From positions 868,001 to 932,000 of the forward strand of contig OZ245724.1 of the NCBI GenBank assembly GCA_965227035.1: DNA of 64,000 nt, read 5' to 3'. The DNA comes from CBDDFQ01 sp965227035 (lineage in GTDB: Bacteria; Pseudomonadota; Gammaproteobacteria; Burkholderiales; Burkholderiaceae_C). Made by a program: the position numbers and the translations under genes. Positions 36,017 through 44,517 of this stretch are shown in pieces; the first letter of the stretch is position 1, and each line of letters opens with the position of its first letter. The notes below the pieces were generated by a model that saw only the letters and a list, made by a program, of their open reading frames with translations, did not search any database and was not told where the DNA came from.

Positions 36017-38851
36017 ATGCTGCGTTTTCCTCTATCCAAATCCAAGCCAGAAGCTCCTGCCGTGTCACAGACTCCCGCTAAAACTCAAGAATCACATCCG
36101 CTGGATGGTCTGACCGGTGGAGCGTTCTCCGCGCCCACTTCCGGCGAACGCACCTCGCGCATCAAGGAATGGCTTGCCACCGAACCATCGCCCGAGCAAC
36201 TCAACGAGGTGTTCAAGGAACTGAGTGCACGTGACAAGGGCGCTGCGCGTCCTGTCCGCGAAAAGCTCGACGAAATCAAGCGTGCCAAGGGTCAGGAAAC
36301 CATCGGCGCCGAATGGGCCGAAAAAGCCCAGGCCTTGCTGTCCGCATCGCGGTTGAATCTGGCAGATGCCATGGCCTGGCAACGCGACGCTGCGAAAGCG
36401 GGCGCACCCCTCAGCAAGGAGCCATTGGCTTCGATCAAGACGCAACTGGCCGATCGGGTCAAGTTGATCGAAGACCTGCAGCATCGCGTTCAAGTTCAAC
36501 GCGAAGCGGCAGTGCTTTTGGCTCAGCGAATCGAAGTCCTGTCGACCAAGCCGTGGCGCGATGCCGAAGCTGCGCTCGACGCGCTGAAGTCCGACGTCGG
36601 TCATTGGGAAGAGCAGGCAGCATCGTTCGCAGCCGATTCGAACTGGGCCAGTGTCGACGCGAAATTCCCACCCTTGCTCGAGGCCTCCAAGGCGCAGTTG
36701 CAACTGGTGTGGCAGGCGTTTCAGGAAGCGGTCACCACGGCGGTTGCAGCAGCTGCAGACGCGGCAGCGCCGTTGCCGCCTGTGCCTGTCTGGGCCGACG
36801 AGTTGCGTGCGCAACGCGGCGTTCCGGTCGAGGCTGCGCCTGTCGCGCCTCGTCCCAAGGTCGATCCCGAGTTGAAGGCGAAAGCGAACGATTCGGTCAA
36901 GCAGGCCCTCGAAAAGCTCGAAAAAGAAGTCGCTGAAGGTCATGGCAAAGCGAGCACCGGCGCGGCATCGGCGCTGCGCAATGCGTTGAAAGAAAACGCC
37001 AAGCTGATCGATCACGCGCTTGAAAACCAGGCGCATGCCGCACTCGCTGCAGCAGGCGAACTCGAAGGATGGCAGCGCTGGCGTGCCGACCAGCTGCGCG
37101 AAGAGTTGGTCGCGAAAGCGGAAGGCTTGCTCAAGCGTCCCGAAGGCCAGGCCATCGGTGGACGCAAGATGCAGGAAACTTTGCGCGGTCTTCGCGAGCA
37201 GTGGAAAGAAACCGATCAGGGCGGTGTCGCGAATCACGCATTGTGGAAACGTTTCGACGACGCCTGCAACGAAGCGCACAAGGTGGTCGAAGCTTGGCTC
37301 GAAAAATTGAAAGCGCAGACGGCGGAGCATCGTGCTCAACGCCTCGCGCTCATCGAGGAAGTCAAACAATTCGCCGCAGACCGCGCGAAAGAAACTTCCT
37401 TCGACTGGAAAGCTTTCAACCGTGCGCTTTATCAATTCGGCGATCGCTGGCGTGACGCGGGCCACTTGAACGAGAAAACTTTCGCTGAATTGCAGCCGCA
37501 ATGGAAGGCTGCAATCGATCTGGCTGCCGCGCCTTTGGTCGCTGCGCAAAACGAGAGCCTCGACAGGCGCAAGGCGATGATCGCCGAGGCGACCGAGCTG
37601 GGTGCGTCTCCGATGCTTCGCGTCGACGCGATCAAGCAACTGCAGCAGCGCTGGCAAGCCGAAGCGCAGACAGTGCCGCTGGATCGCAAGCACGAGCAAA
37701 AGTTGTGGGACGCGTTCCGCAAGCCTATCGACGAGGCGTTCAATCGTAAGACGCAGGAGCGCGAACAACAGGCGTCTGCCCTGAGCGAGCGCGATCGTGC
37801 GGTCATCGAGGCATCGAAGGCGCTCGAGGAAGCCAACGCTTCAGGCGACGTGCAAAAGATTCGCGCTGCGATGACTGCGCTGGATGCAGCGATGCATCAG
37901 ACTGCCGCTCCTGCTCTTGCTCCAGTTGCCCCTGCTGCTACGGCTGCTACGCCTGCGGCCGCGGCTGATTCTTCACCGGTTGCGGAACCCGCAGCGGAGT
38001 CGACCGAAGCAACTGCTGAAGCAGCGCCTTTGGACGCGTCCGAACCATCGGTCGCCAGCGGCGAGGAATCGCCCACAGCAGACGCTTCGGAAGCTGCACC
38101 CGAGGAACCGAAGCCGGCACCCAAAGCTCCGCCGAAGAAAGTTATTGCCGTGCGGGGCGACGATCGTCCGGGCATGAAGAAGGCCGAGCCCGCTGCGCCT
38201 ATGCGCGGTGGTCGTCCTGGTGAACGTCGTGGGAACGATCGCGGTAATGAACGCGGTAATGAACGCACCGGTGACCGTGGCGCTCCGCGTGGTAACGACC
38301 GCGGCATGGGCGATCGTGGCATGGGCGATCGTGGCGGACGCTTCGACTCACGTGACTCACGGGGGCAGATGGAAGATCGCGGACCGCGCCTGGGCGATAC
38401 CGCTTTCCGTGCGCAACGCGATGCAGTCGAACGTGCTCAGATGGCATTGAAGAAGCTCGCTGCGCAAGCTCATGGCGAGGCGCTCACGCAGCTGATGACC
38501 GCCTGGGAAAAGCGCGATGCGTCTGCATTGCCATCGGCTCAGGAGTTGGGATCGAAGGTCACGCCTTCCACGCGTACCGCGTGGACTGGCGCGGTGACTG
38601 CTCAGCCGAACGGCGAAGCGGCCGAATCCATCTTGCGTCTGGAAATGGCGGCCGAGGTTCCGACGCCAGCCGATCAGCTCGATGCACGTCGTGCCTTGCA
38701 ATTGAAGTTGCTCACCAAGCGCAACGATCCCGCGCCTGCGCAAACCTGGGGCGCGGACGCAGGCAAGGTGCTCGCGACGTCTTACGACGAAGCGACTGCG
38801 CGTCGTCTGCAGAACGCGTTGAAGGCGCTCTTGCGTCGCAAGGTTGAATGA
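36017..38851 (+). CDS. DUF349 domain-containing protein with Arg/Gly-rich segment
   Basis: 944 residues, cytosolic, highly helical and charged. Several DUF349 units are spread over about residues 95-620 (for example ETLRGLREQWKETDQGG, and KQLQQRWQAEAQTVPLDRKH at 537-556, followed by the ELWDAFRK-like LWDAFRKPIDEAFNRK). An Ala/Glu/Pro-rich linker spans 620-715. A 65-residue segment from 729 is rich in RGN/RGG/DRG repeats, which suggests RNA or nucleic-acid binding. A helical tail follows. DUF349 proteins have no established biochemical function; E. coli YcjF-type links are not implied. The 3' end overlaps the convergent mtfA gene by 70 bases. Confidence 0.8.
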   Translation: MLRFPLSKSKPEAPAVSQTPAKTQESHPLDGLTGGAFSAPTSGERTSRIKEWLATEPSPEQLNEVFKELSARDKGAARPVREKLDEIKRAKGQETIGAEWAEKAQALLSASRLNLADAMAWQRDAAKAGAPLSKEPLASIKTQLADRVKLIEDLQHRVQVQREAAVLLAQRIEVLSTKPWRDAEAALDALKSDVGHWEEQAASFAADSNWASVDAKFPPLLEASKAQLQLVWQAFQEAVTTAVAAAADAAAPLPPVPVWADELRAQRGVPVEAAPVAPRPKVDPELKAKANDSVKQALEKLEKEVAEGHGKASTGAASALRNALKENAKLIDHALENQAHAALAAAGELEGWQRWRADQLREELVAKAEGLLKRPEGQAIGGRKMQETLRGLREQWKETDQGGVANHALWKRFDDACNEAHKVVEAWLEKLKAQTAEHRAQRLALIEEVKQFAADRAKETSFDWKAFNRALYQFGDRWRDAGHLNEKTFAELQPQWKAAIDLAAAPLVAAQNESLDRRKAMIAEATELGASPMLRVDAIKQLQQRWQAEAQTVPLDRKHEQKLWDAFRKPIDEAFNRKTQEREQQASALSERDRAVIEASKALEEANASGDVQKIRAAMTALDAAMHQTAAPALAPVAPAATAATPAAAADSSPVAEPAAESTEATAEAAPLDASEPSVASGEESPTADASEAAPEEPKPAPKAPPKKVIAVRGDDRPGMKKAEPAAPMRGGRPGERRGNDRGNERGNERTGDRGAPRGNDRGMGDRGMGDRGGRFDSRDSRGQMEDRGPRLGDTAFRAQRDAVERAQMALKKLAAQAHGEALTQLMTAWEKRDASALPSAQELGSKVTPSTRTAWTGAVTAQPNGEAAESILRLEMAAEVPTPADQLDARRALQLKLLTKRNDPAPAQTWGADAGKVLATSYDEATARRLQNALKALLRRKVE

Positions 38852-39648
38852 CTCTGGAAGAACTCGTCGTACATAGCGGCGAGTTCTTCGAAGTCTTTGC
38901 GAAACTGCTCGCGATTCACGAAGTAGGCTTCGCAACTCACTGCGAAAAATTCGTCGACCGACTCTGCTCCGTAGGCATCCAGCCAGGGCGGCTCGCCGCT
39001 GAATCGCTCGGCAATGATCACTTTTTCTTTGAAGCTATCGAACGATTTCTGCATCGTCGATAGCCAGAGTGTTCGCGCCTTTGCCGACGATCCTGCGTTC
39101 ATGAAATCGGCTGGCAAAGGCACGCATCCGTCCACCTGTCCGTTTTTCATATCGAGCTTGTGCGCGAACTCGTGGATCACTACGTTGTAGCCATCGCTCG
39201 CAGATTCTCCCGCCAGTTCCACATCGGCCCAGCTCAGCGTGATCGGGCCGCGCTCCATGGCTTCGCCCGACAACACTTCGTCGTAATGGTGAACCACGCC
39301 GTTCTCGTCTTCCACTTCGCGCCTTGCCACGACTTCGCCCGAGTGCACCACGATGCCGACGAAATCGTCGTACCAATGCAAGCCCAGATGAAGCACCGGG
39401 AGGCATGCCTGTGCAGCGATGCAAACAGCAATCTCATCGGTCACTTCGAAGCCCTGCGCGCCGAAAAATTCTTTCGTCGAAAGAAACTCACTGCACATCG
39501 ATCTGAGCTTGTCTTTGTCGGTGGTGTTGATTGATTCGAGAAACGGGTAGCGCGTCATCACGACCTTCCAAATCTCGTCAGGGATTTCCTTTGGCGCCAC
39601 CAGCTGGGGAGCGCTTTTAGCGAGCACGTTCCGCAACCACCTGAACAC
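38782..39648 (-). CDS. mtfA: Zinc-dependent peptidase MtfA (M90)
   Basis: 288 residues from the GTG at 39648, which has GAGG 9 bases upstream. A TTG at 39663 that overlaps the lpxH stop (TTGA) is the alternative. The zinc motif HEFAHKLD (near residue 160) lies in VVIHEFAHKLDMKNG, with downstream residues VDEFFAVSCEAYF supplying the third ligand. MtfA is a cytosolic metallopeptidase; in E. coli it binds the repressor Mlc. It follows lpxH and runs convergently into the DUF349 gene. Confidence 0.88.
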   Translation of the reverse strand: MFRWLRNVLAKSAPQLVAPKEIPDEIWKVVMTRYPFLESINTTDKDKLRSMCSEFLSTKEFFGAQGFEVTDEIAVCIAAQACLPVLHLGLHWYDDFVGIVVHSGEVVARREVEDENGVVHHYDEVLSGEAMERGPITLSWADVELAGESASDGYNVVIHEFAHKLDMKNGQVDGCVPLPADFMNAGSSAKARTLWLSTMQKSFDSFKEKVIIAERFSGEPPWLDAYGAESVDEFFAVSCEAYFVNREQFRKDFEELAAMYDEFFQSHSTLRRKSAFNAFCRRRAVASS

Positions 39649-39659
39649 GGCGCGATACC

Positions 39660-40469
39660 TCAATTGCGGTCTAGCGGAATTCGCTCAAACGACAAACTGC
39701 GATTCGCATCCAGACTCGCGCGCATCACCTCGAGTCGCGGCGGGTTCGCGTTGGCGTCCCAATCGCTCAGTACGATTCGCTTCATCGGATCGCCGAGCGA
39801 ATCGCCCAGCAAATGAGTGGCTGGTTTGTGGGTGTGGCCATGAAGAAAAATCGAGGCGTCGCTGGCCGCAAGAATCGCACGGGCCGCGTCCGAATCGACG
39901 TCTGCGTATTCGGTGATTTCGCTTTTGCGGCTCTCGCTCTGCCTGCGCAAATCGGCCGCAAAAGCAGCGCGATCTTCGAGTGGTTTGGCAAGAAAGTCGG
40001 CGATCCATTTTTCCGAGCGCACGACTTGACGAAATTTCAAATAGTCCACGTCGTCGAGGCAAAGAACATCGCCATGAGACAGCACGACTGTGTCGCGCGC
40101 AAAGGAGAGGGCGGTCGGGTCGTTCAGCAGCGTGAGGTTCGTTGCACTCATCAAGCCATCGCCGATCAGAAAGTCGCGATTGCCGTGCATAAAAAATACG
40201 GGTCGCCTGGCAGCTGTGTCGCGAAGAATCTTCGTGCACTCGGATTCGAAGCTGAACGCTGGATCGGCAATCGCGTCGTCGCCAATCCACACTTCGAACA
40301 GATCGCCGAGGATAAAAACCGCATCGGCCGATGTGGTTTGCATGAAGCGCCGCCACGCGTGGAAGGTGGCGGGCTCGGAGGGCTGCAGATGCAGGTCCGA
40401 AATGAAATCGACCGAGTTCCACGACGCCGGTGCAGCCAGACGGGATATCGCTGGCAGATCGAACGCCAT
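39660..40469 (-). CDS. lpxH: UDP-2,3-diacylglucosamine diphosphatase
   Basis: 269 residues. Metallophosphoesterase motifs in order: FISDLHL (about 22-28), GDLFEVWIGDD, HGNRDFLIGD, SHGDVLCLDD and LHGHTHKPA. It hydrolyses UDP-2,3-diacyl-GlcN to lipid X in lipid A synthesis, at the inner face of the inner membrane. Length is slightly above E. coli LpxH (240). Next to ppiB (16-base gap), the usual Burkholderiales order. Its stop overlaps the alternative mtfA TTG. Confidence 0.94.
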   Translation of the reverse strand: MAFDLPAISRLAAPASWNSVDFISDLHLQPSEPATFHAWRRFMQTTSADAVFILGDLFEVWIGDDAIADPAFSFESECTKILRDTAARRPVFFMHGNRDFLIGDGLMSATNLTLLNDPTALSFARDTVVLSHGDVLCLDDVDYLKFRQVVRSEKWIADFLAKPLEDRAAFAADLRRQSESRKSEITEYADVDSDAARAILAASDASIFLHGHTHKPATHLLGDSLGDPMKRIVLSDWDANANPPRLEVMRASLDANRSLSFERIPLDRN

Positions 40470-40485
40470 GGAACGCTGTATCGAA

Positions 40486-40992
40486 TTAAAGGGCGACTGC
40501 CTTTTGAATGATCACGTCTTCCTTCGGCACGTCGTCGTGAAAACCCTTGCGGCTGGTCTTGACGGCCTTGATTTTGTCGACCACGTCTCTGCCTTCGACA
40601 ACCTTGCCGAACACTGCATAACCCCAGCCTTGCAGCGAGGGAGCGGTGTGGTTCAGAAAGCCGTTGTCGGCCACGTTGATGAAGAACTGGGCGGTAGCCG
40701 AATGGGGCGCTTGCGTGCGTGCCATGGCAACCGTGTAGTTGTCGTTCTTCAATCCGTTGGCGGCTTCGTTTTCGATTTCCTTGTCCGAGGGCTTTTGGTT
40801 CATGCCGGGCTCGAAGCCGCCGCCCTGAATCATGAAGTTCGGAATTACGCGGTGGAACACCGTGTTGTCGTAGTGGCCCTTCTTGACATAGTTCAGGAAG
40901 TTTTCGACCGACTTGGGCGCTTTTTCCTGATCGAGTTCAAGCGTGATGACGCCGTAATCGGCAATGTGCAGTTCAACCTTCGGATTGCTCAT
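40486..40992 (-). CDS. ppiB: Peptidyl-prolyl cis-trans isomerase B, cytosolic cyclophilin
   Basis: 168 residues with no signal peptide. Cyclophilin motifs: NTVFHRVIPNFMIQGGGF (about 45-62), AMARTQAPHSATAQFFINV and GYAVFGKVVEG. It catalyses prolyl isomerisation in the cytosol, as E. coli PpiB. Its paralogue at 41025, which is exported, is directly upstream with a 32-base gap; the pair shares motifs but differs in localisation. Confidence 0.94.
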   Translation of the reverse strand: MSNPKVELHIADYGVITLELDQEKAPKSVENFLNYVKKGHYDNTVFHRVIPNFMIQGGGFEPGMNQKPSDKEIENEAANGLKNDNYTVAMARTQAPHSATAQFFINVADNGFLNHTAPSLQGWGYAVFGKVVEGRDVVDKIKAVKTSRKGFHDDVPKEDVIIQKAVAL

Positions 40993-41024
40993 GGATGTCT
41001 TTCTTTGCTTCTAGAAATAAGGTT

Positions 41025-41621
41025 TCAGGGTTTCACGACCGTAGCCGATTTGATCAGCACGGGCGTAACGGGAACGTTCTGATGCATCCCCTTGTTGCCG
41101 GTCTGGACCGCGCGAATCTTGTCGACCACGTCCATTCCGGATATCACTTTGCCGAACACTGCATAACCGTTGCCGTCGGGCTGGGGTGCGTTCAGCATAT
41201 TGTTGTCGACCACGTTGATGAAGAACTGCGACGTGGCCGAGTTGGGGTTGTTGGTGCGTGCCATTGCAATCGTGCCGCGATCGTTTTTCAGGCCGTTGCG
41301 TGCTTCGAGTTCGATAGGCGCGCGTGTGGCCTTCTCGGACATATTGGCGGTCATTCCGCCGCCCTGGATCATGAAGCCGTCCATCACGCGATGAAAGATC
41401 GTGCCGTCGTAGTGCTTGTCCTGTACGTACTGCAGGAAGTTCGCTGTGCTCTTGGGAGCTTTTTCGCCGTTCAGTTCAACAACGATATCGCCCATGGACG
41501 TTTCTAGCTTCACGCGTGGCTCGGCCGACTTTGGCGCCTGGGCGAAAGCTGCGCCTGCAAACGAACTTGCGACCAATGCGAAAGCAATCAGGCTTCGACG
41601 ATTCATGAAATTACTGCTCAT
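41025..41621 (-). CDS. Exported cyclophilin-type peptidyl-prolyl isomerase
   Basis: 198 residues with a Sec signal peptide (MNRRSLIAFALVASSFAGAAFA, cleaved near residue 27). The cyclophilin domain has GTIFHRVMDGFMIQGGGM, AMARTNNPNSATSQFFINV and GYAVFGKVISG. It is a periplasmic counterpart of PpiB, similar in role to E. coli PpiA. The ATG at 41621 is 6 bases after the TPR gene stop; ATG at 41606 is an alternative start five residues in. Both have weak ribosome-binding sites, consistent with coupling to the TPR gene. Confidence 0.91.
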   Translation of the reverse strand: MSSNFMNRRSLIAFALVASSFAGAAFAQAPKSAEPRVKLETSMGDIVVELNGEKAPKSTANFLQYVQDKHYDGTIFHRVMDGFMIQGGGMTANMSEKATRAPIELEARNGLKNDRGTIAMARTNNPNSATSQFFINVVDNNMLNAPQPDGNGYAVFGKVISGMDVVDKIRAVQTGNKGMHQNVPVTPVLIKSATVVKP

Positions 41622-41627
41622 TTTTTA

Positions 41628-42194
41628 TCAGCCTTTCCGTGCGGGAGTCTTGGGTTTGACCGGTTGCGCAAACACGCTTCGAATGATGGTGAGTTTGGGC
41701 GCAATGGTCGGAATGTTCGCGTCGAGCTTCTGTGCTCGCTGGTACGACTCGGCGGCCAGGCGAGCGTAGATGTCGCCCAGATTTTCATGCGCGACCGCGT
41801 AATTGGGGTTGGTTCGAATTGCCATCTCGAGCGCAACTCGCGCCTTGTCGTACTGTCCCTGGTTCGAGTACAGAACCGCGAGATTGTTGTAGGGCTCGGG
41901 AATCTCGGGGTAGTCCTGGGTCAGTTGAGTGAAGGTTGCAACGGCATCCTGAGTGCGACCTGAATCGGTCTGAACCACGCCTTTCAGGAATCGCATCTGC
42001 GGGTCTTTGGGCTTGCCCACCAGATACTGCTCGATCTTGATGTTGGCTTCGCTCAGATTGCCCTGCGTGATCAGCTTGTTGACGTCGGTGTATTCGTCGG
42101 CGTGCGCGGCAATCGGGGCCACGATCAGCGCCGAGGCGGCAATTGCCGACAGCACGCGAAGAGCCTTTGACAGGTTGACTCGAATCTGCTTCAT
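41628..42194 (-). CDS. Exported TPR-repeat protein
   Basis: 188 residues from the ATG at 42194. An N-terminal signal peptide (about 1-29, ending AHA) precedes TPR units from about residue 35 to 165 (for example IPEPYNNLAVLYSNQGQYDK ARVALEMAIRTNPNYAVAHE NLGDIYARLA). The protein is probably periplasmic. TPRs mediate protein contacts; partners are unknown. A longer in-frame start at 42329 would place 45 unrelated residues in front of the signal peptide and is rejected. First gene of the minus-strand block TPR-ppi-ppiB-lpxH-mtfA. Confidence 0.84.
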   Translation of the reverse strand: MKQIRVNLSKALRVLSAIAASALIVAPIAAHADEYTDVNKLITQGNLSEANIKIEQYLVGKPKDPQMRFLKGVVQTDSGRTQDAVATFTQLTQDYPEIPEPYNNLAVLYSNQGQYDKARVALEMAIRTNPNYAVAHENLGDIYARLAAESYQRAQKLDANIPTIAPKLTIIRSVFAQPVKPKTPARKG

Positions 42195-42249
42195 AAAGCC
42201 TCTCTGAACTGATGTATTACAAAAGCCGGCAGCCTGCAAAATACGTGCG

Positions 42250-42279
42250 CTGGCAAGCCCTTCCGGTGGGCTATATACT
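42250..42279 (+). promoter_or_regulatory. Candidate sigma-70 promoter for cysS leader
   Basis: -10 TATACT at 42274-42279 (5 of 6 consensus) with CTGGCA at 42250-42255 as a -35 (4 of 6), spacer 18. A start near 42286 would produce the RNA described next. Confidence 0.45.
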
Positions 42280-42285
42280 GGCCGG

Positions 42286-42403
42286 ATTGTAGCTGAGGGG
42301 GTAGCGTCCAGCCCTCGGCATCCGTACACGGCAGTACCTGGATCGAAGTCGGATCGAAGTCCGTCGCCAAGTCAAAAGTGCAGCAAGGGCTGCTCTTTTT
42401 TTC
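42286..42403 (+). ncRNA. Candidate structured leader RNA or attenuator before cysS
   Basis: Between the candidate promoter and cysS the transcript could form an 8-bp hairpin GCTGAGGG/CCCTCGGC (42292-42299 with 42312-42319). An exact 11-base direct repeat GGATCGAAGTC follows (42340-42350 and 42351-42361). It ends with GCAGC-AAGG-GCTGC (42380-42393) followed by TCTTTTTTT (42394-42402), an intrinsic-terminator form. cysS starts 62 bases later. It may be an attenuator for cysS or an independent small RNA. No family was recognised. Confidence 0.4.
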
Positions 42404-42464
42404 GCCGGTGCTTTTTGTCCCTTTTCGTCAGTCCCTCTCGCCTGATACAGCTATTTCGAATTTC

Positions 42465-43850
42465 ATGAGCCTTCGCATCTACAACACGCTCACGCGTGCG
42501 CTAGAGAATTTTTCTTCGCTGGAACCCGGACACGTGCGCATGTATGTGTGCGGCATGACGGTATACGACCTTTGCCACCTCGGCCACGCGCGTTCCATGG
42601 TGGCCTTCGATATCGTGCAGCGCTGGCTTCGCCAGAGCGGCTATCGCGTCACCTATGTGCGCAACATCACCGACATCGATGACAAGATCATCAAGCGCGC
42701 TCTCGAGAACAAGGAAACGATCCGCTCGCTCACCGATCGCATGATCGACGCGCTGCATCAGGATGCCGATTCATTGCGCATCGAGCGCCCGACGCATGAG
42801 CCGCGCGCTACCGATTACGTGCCGCAAATGCTCGGCATGATTCAAACGCTGAAAGACAAAGGTCTGGCTTACGAGTCGAACGGCGACGTGAATTATTCGG
42901 TTCGCAAGTTTTCCGGTTACGGAAAACTCTCCGGTAAATCGCTCGATGAATTGCGTGCTGGCGAACGGGTCGCCGTGCTCGACGGCAAGGAAGATCCGCT
43001 CGACTTCGTGCTCTGGAAATCGGCCAAGCCGACAGAGCCCGAAGAAGCGAAATGGGACAGCGCTTTCGGCAGTGGCCGCCCAGGATGGCATATCGAATGC
43101 TCGGCAATGAGCTGCGAAATGCTCGGTGAAAGTTTCGATATTCACGGTGGCGGTGCGGACCTGCAATTCCCTCATCACGAAAATGAAATTGCGCAAAGCG
43201 AGGGCGCGACCGGCAAACAGCTCGCGACCACATGGATGCACAACGGCTTCGTGCGCGTGGACAACGAGAAGATGTCCAAGAGTCTGGGCAACTTCTTCAC
43301 CATCCGTGAAGTGCTCGAAAAGTACGATGCCGAGACAGTCCGCTTTTTCATCATTCGCGCCCACTATCGCAGCGCGTTGAATTACAGCGACGTTCATCTG
43401 GACGATGCACGCCATGCACTCAAACGCATGTACACCGCGCTCGATTTTGTCGCTCCCGCCGATGTGACCGTCGACTGGTCGGCATCCGGCATTCATCCGT
43501 CCGCCGCGAAATTCAAAGCTGCGATGGATGAGGACTTCAACACTCCTGAAGCCATAGCTGCGCTTTTCGAAATCGCGGCCGAAGTGAACCGGACGAAATC
43601 TGGCGAACTGGCGGGTTTACTCAAAACCCTGGGCGGCATGATCGGCCTGTTGCAGGACGATCCGAAAACCTTTTTGCAGACTGGCGCATCGCTCGACGAC
43701 GCTGCCATCCAGGCCAAAATCGTGCAGCGCGCAGAAGCGAAAAAAGCAAAAGACTTTGCACTGGCCGATTCAATTCGTCGTGAACTTCTGGAGCAGGGAG
43801 TCGTACTCAAAGACTCCGCGACTGGAACCACATGGGAGGCAGCTCAATGA
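42465..43850 (+). CDS. cysS: Cysteinyl-tRNA synthetase
   Basis: 461 residues, the same length as E. coli CysS. The ATG at 42465 gives the standard MSLRIYNTLT start; the in-frame ATG at 42378 adds unrelated residues and overlaps the terminator-like hairpin. Motifs are LCHLGHARS (HIGH) near residue 35 and KMSKS at 269-273 (K269-S273). GGGADLQFPHHENE contains zinc-ligand residues. It charges tRNA(Cys). The stop overlaps the glycosylase start (ATGA). Confidence 0.97.
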   Translation: MSLRIYNTLTRALENFSSLEPGHVRMYVCGMTVYDLCHLGHARSMVAFDIVQRWLRQSGYRVTYVRNITDIDDKIIKRALENKETIRSLTDRMIDALHQDADSLRIERPTHEPRATDYVPQMLGMIQTLKDKGLAYESNGDVNYSVRKFSGYGKLSGKSLDELRAGERVAVLDGKEDPLDFVLWKSAKPTEPEEAKWDSAFGSGRPGWHIECSAMSCEMLGESFDIHGGGADLQFPHHENEIAQSEGATGKQLATTWMHNGFVRVDNEKMSKSLGNFFTIREVLEKYDAETVRFFIIRAHYRSALNYSDVHLDDARHALKRMYTALDFVAPADVTVDWSASGIHPSAAKFKAAMDEDFNTPEAIAALFEIAAEVNRTKSGELAGLLKTLGGMIGLLQDDPKTFLQTGASLDDAAIQAKIVQRAEAKKAKDFALADSIRRELLEQGVVLKDSATGTTWEAAQ

Positions 43851-44497
43851 TTCGTGCCAAGACGCCGGTCGTGACGCTCGCAACGCCTTCCTATTGGGAG
43901 GAGGCCTGCAAGCATCTCTCCAAAAAAGACCGTGTCCTGAAGCGACTTATCCCTCAGTTCGGCGACGCCTGCCTGCAATCGCGCGGGGATGCATTCACCA
44001 CGTTGGCGCGCAGCATCGTCGGGCAACAAATTTCGATCAAGGCTGCCCAGGCGGTGTGGGATCGATTTGTCGAGTTGCCCCGCAAAATGACGCCCGCGAA
44101 TGTATTGAAACTAAAGGTTGACGACATGCGCGCCGCAGGGCTTTCCGCTCGCAAGGTGGAGTATCTTGTGGACTTGGCCCTGCATTTCGATTCCGGTGTG
44201 GTGCACGTGAAATCCTGGGAGGCCATGGACGACGAGGAGATCATTGCCGAGCTGGTCGCCATTCGCGGCATAGGTCGGTGGACGGCAGAGATGTTCCTCA
44301 TCTTCTATCTCATGCGCCCCAACGTGCTTCCGCTGGACGATGTCGGGCTGATTACCGGCATCAGCAAGAATTATTTTTCTGGCGAGACGGTGAGCCGCAG
44401 CGATGCACGCGAAGTCGCGACTCCCTGGGCTCCGTATTGCAGCGTTGCGACTTGGTATATTTGGCGGTCCCTAGACCCGGTGCCAGTCGAATACTAG
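43847..44497 (+). CDS. DNA-3-methyladenine glycosylase II-like (HhH-GPD)
   Basis: 216 residues from the ATG at 43847 overlapping the cysS stop (ATGA). The helix-hairpin-helix motif ELVAIRGIGRWTAEMFLIF (about 138-156) is followed by LPLDDVGL, whose Asp is the conserved catalytic residue of the GPD superfamily. It lacks an Fe-S cluster loop. Members of the AlkA/MAG group excise alkylated bases in base-excision repair. The sequence is shorter than E. coli AlkA (282 residues), having no N-terminal beta domain. Confidence 0.88.
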   Translation: MIRAKTPVVTLATPSYWEEACKHLSKKDRVLKRLIPQFGDACLQSRGDAFTTLARSIVGQQISIKAAQAVWDRFVELPRKMTPANVLKLKVDDMRAAGLSARKVEYLVDLALHFDSGVVHVKSWEAMDDEEIIAELVAIRGIGRWTAEMFLIFYLMRPNVLPLDDVGLITGISKNYFSGETVSRSDAREVATPWAPYCSVATWYIWRSLDPVPVEY

Positions 44498-44517
44498 GAA
44501 AGCTAGGAGTTAAGCCA

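Noticed and set aside
42281..42361. tRNA-like segment (GTAGCTGAGGGGGTAGC resembles a D arm)
   Set aside because: No anticodon arm, T arm or acceptor pairing completes a cloverleaf, and no CCA end is present; kept only as a leader/attenuator candidate.
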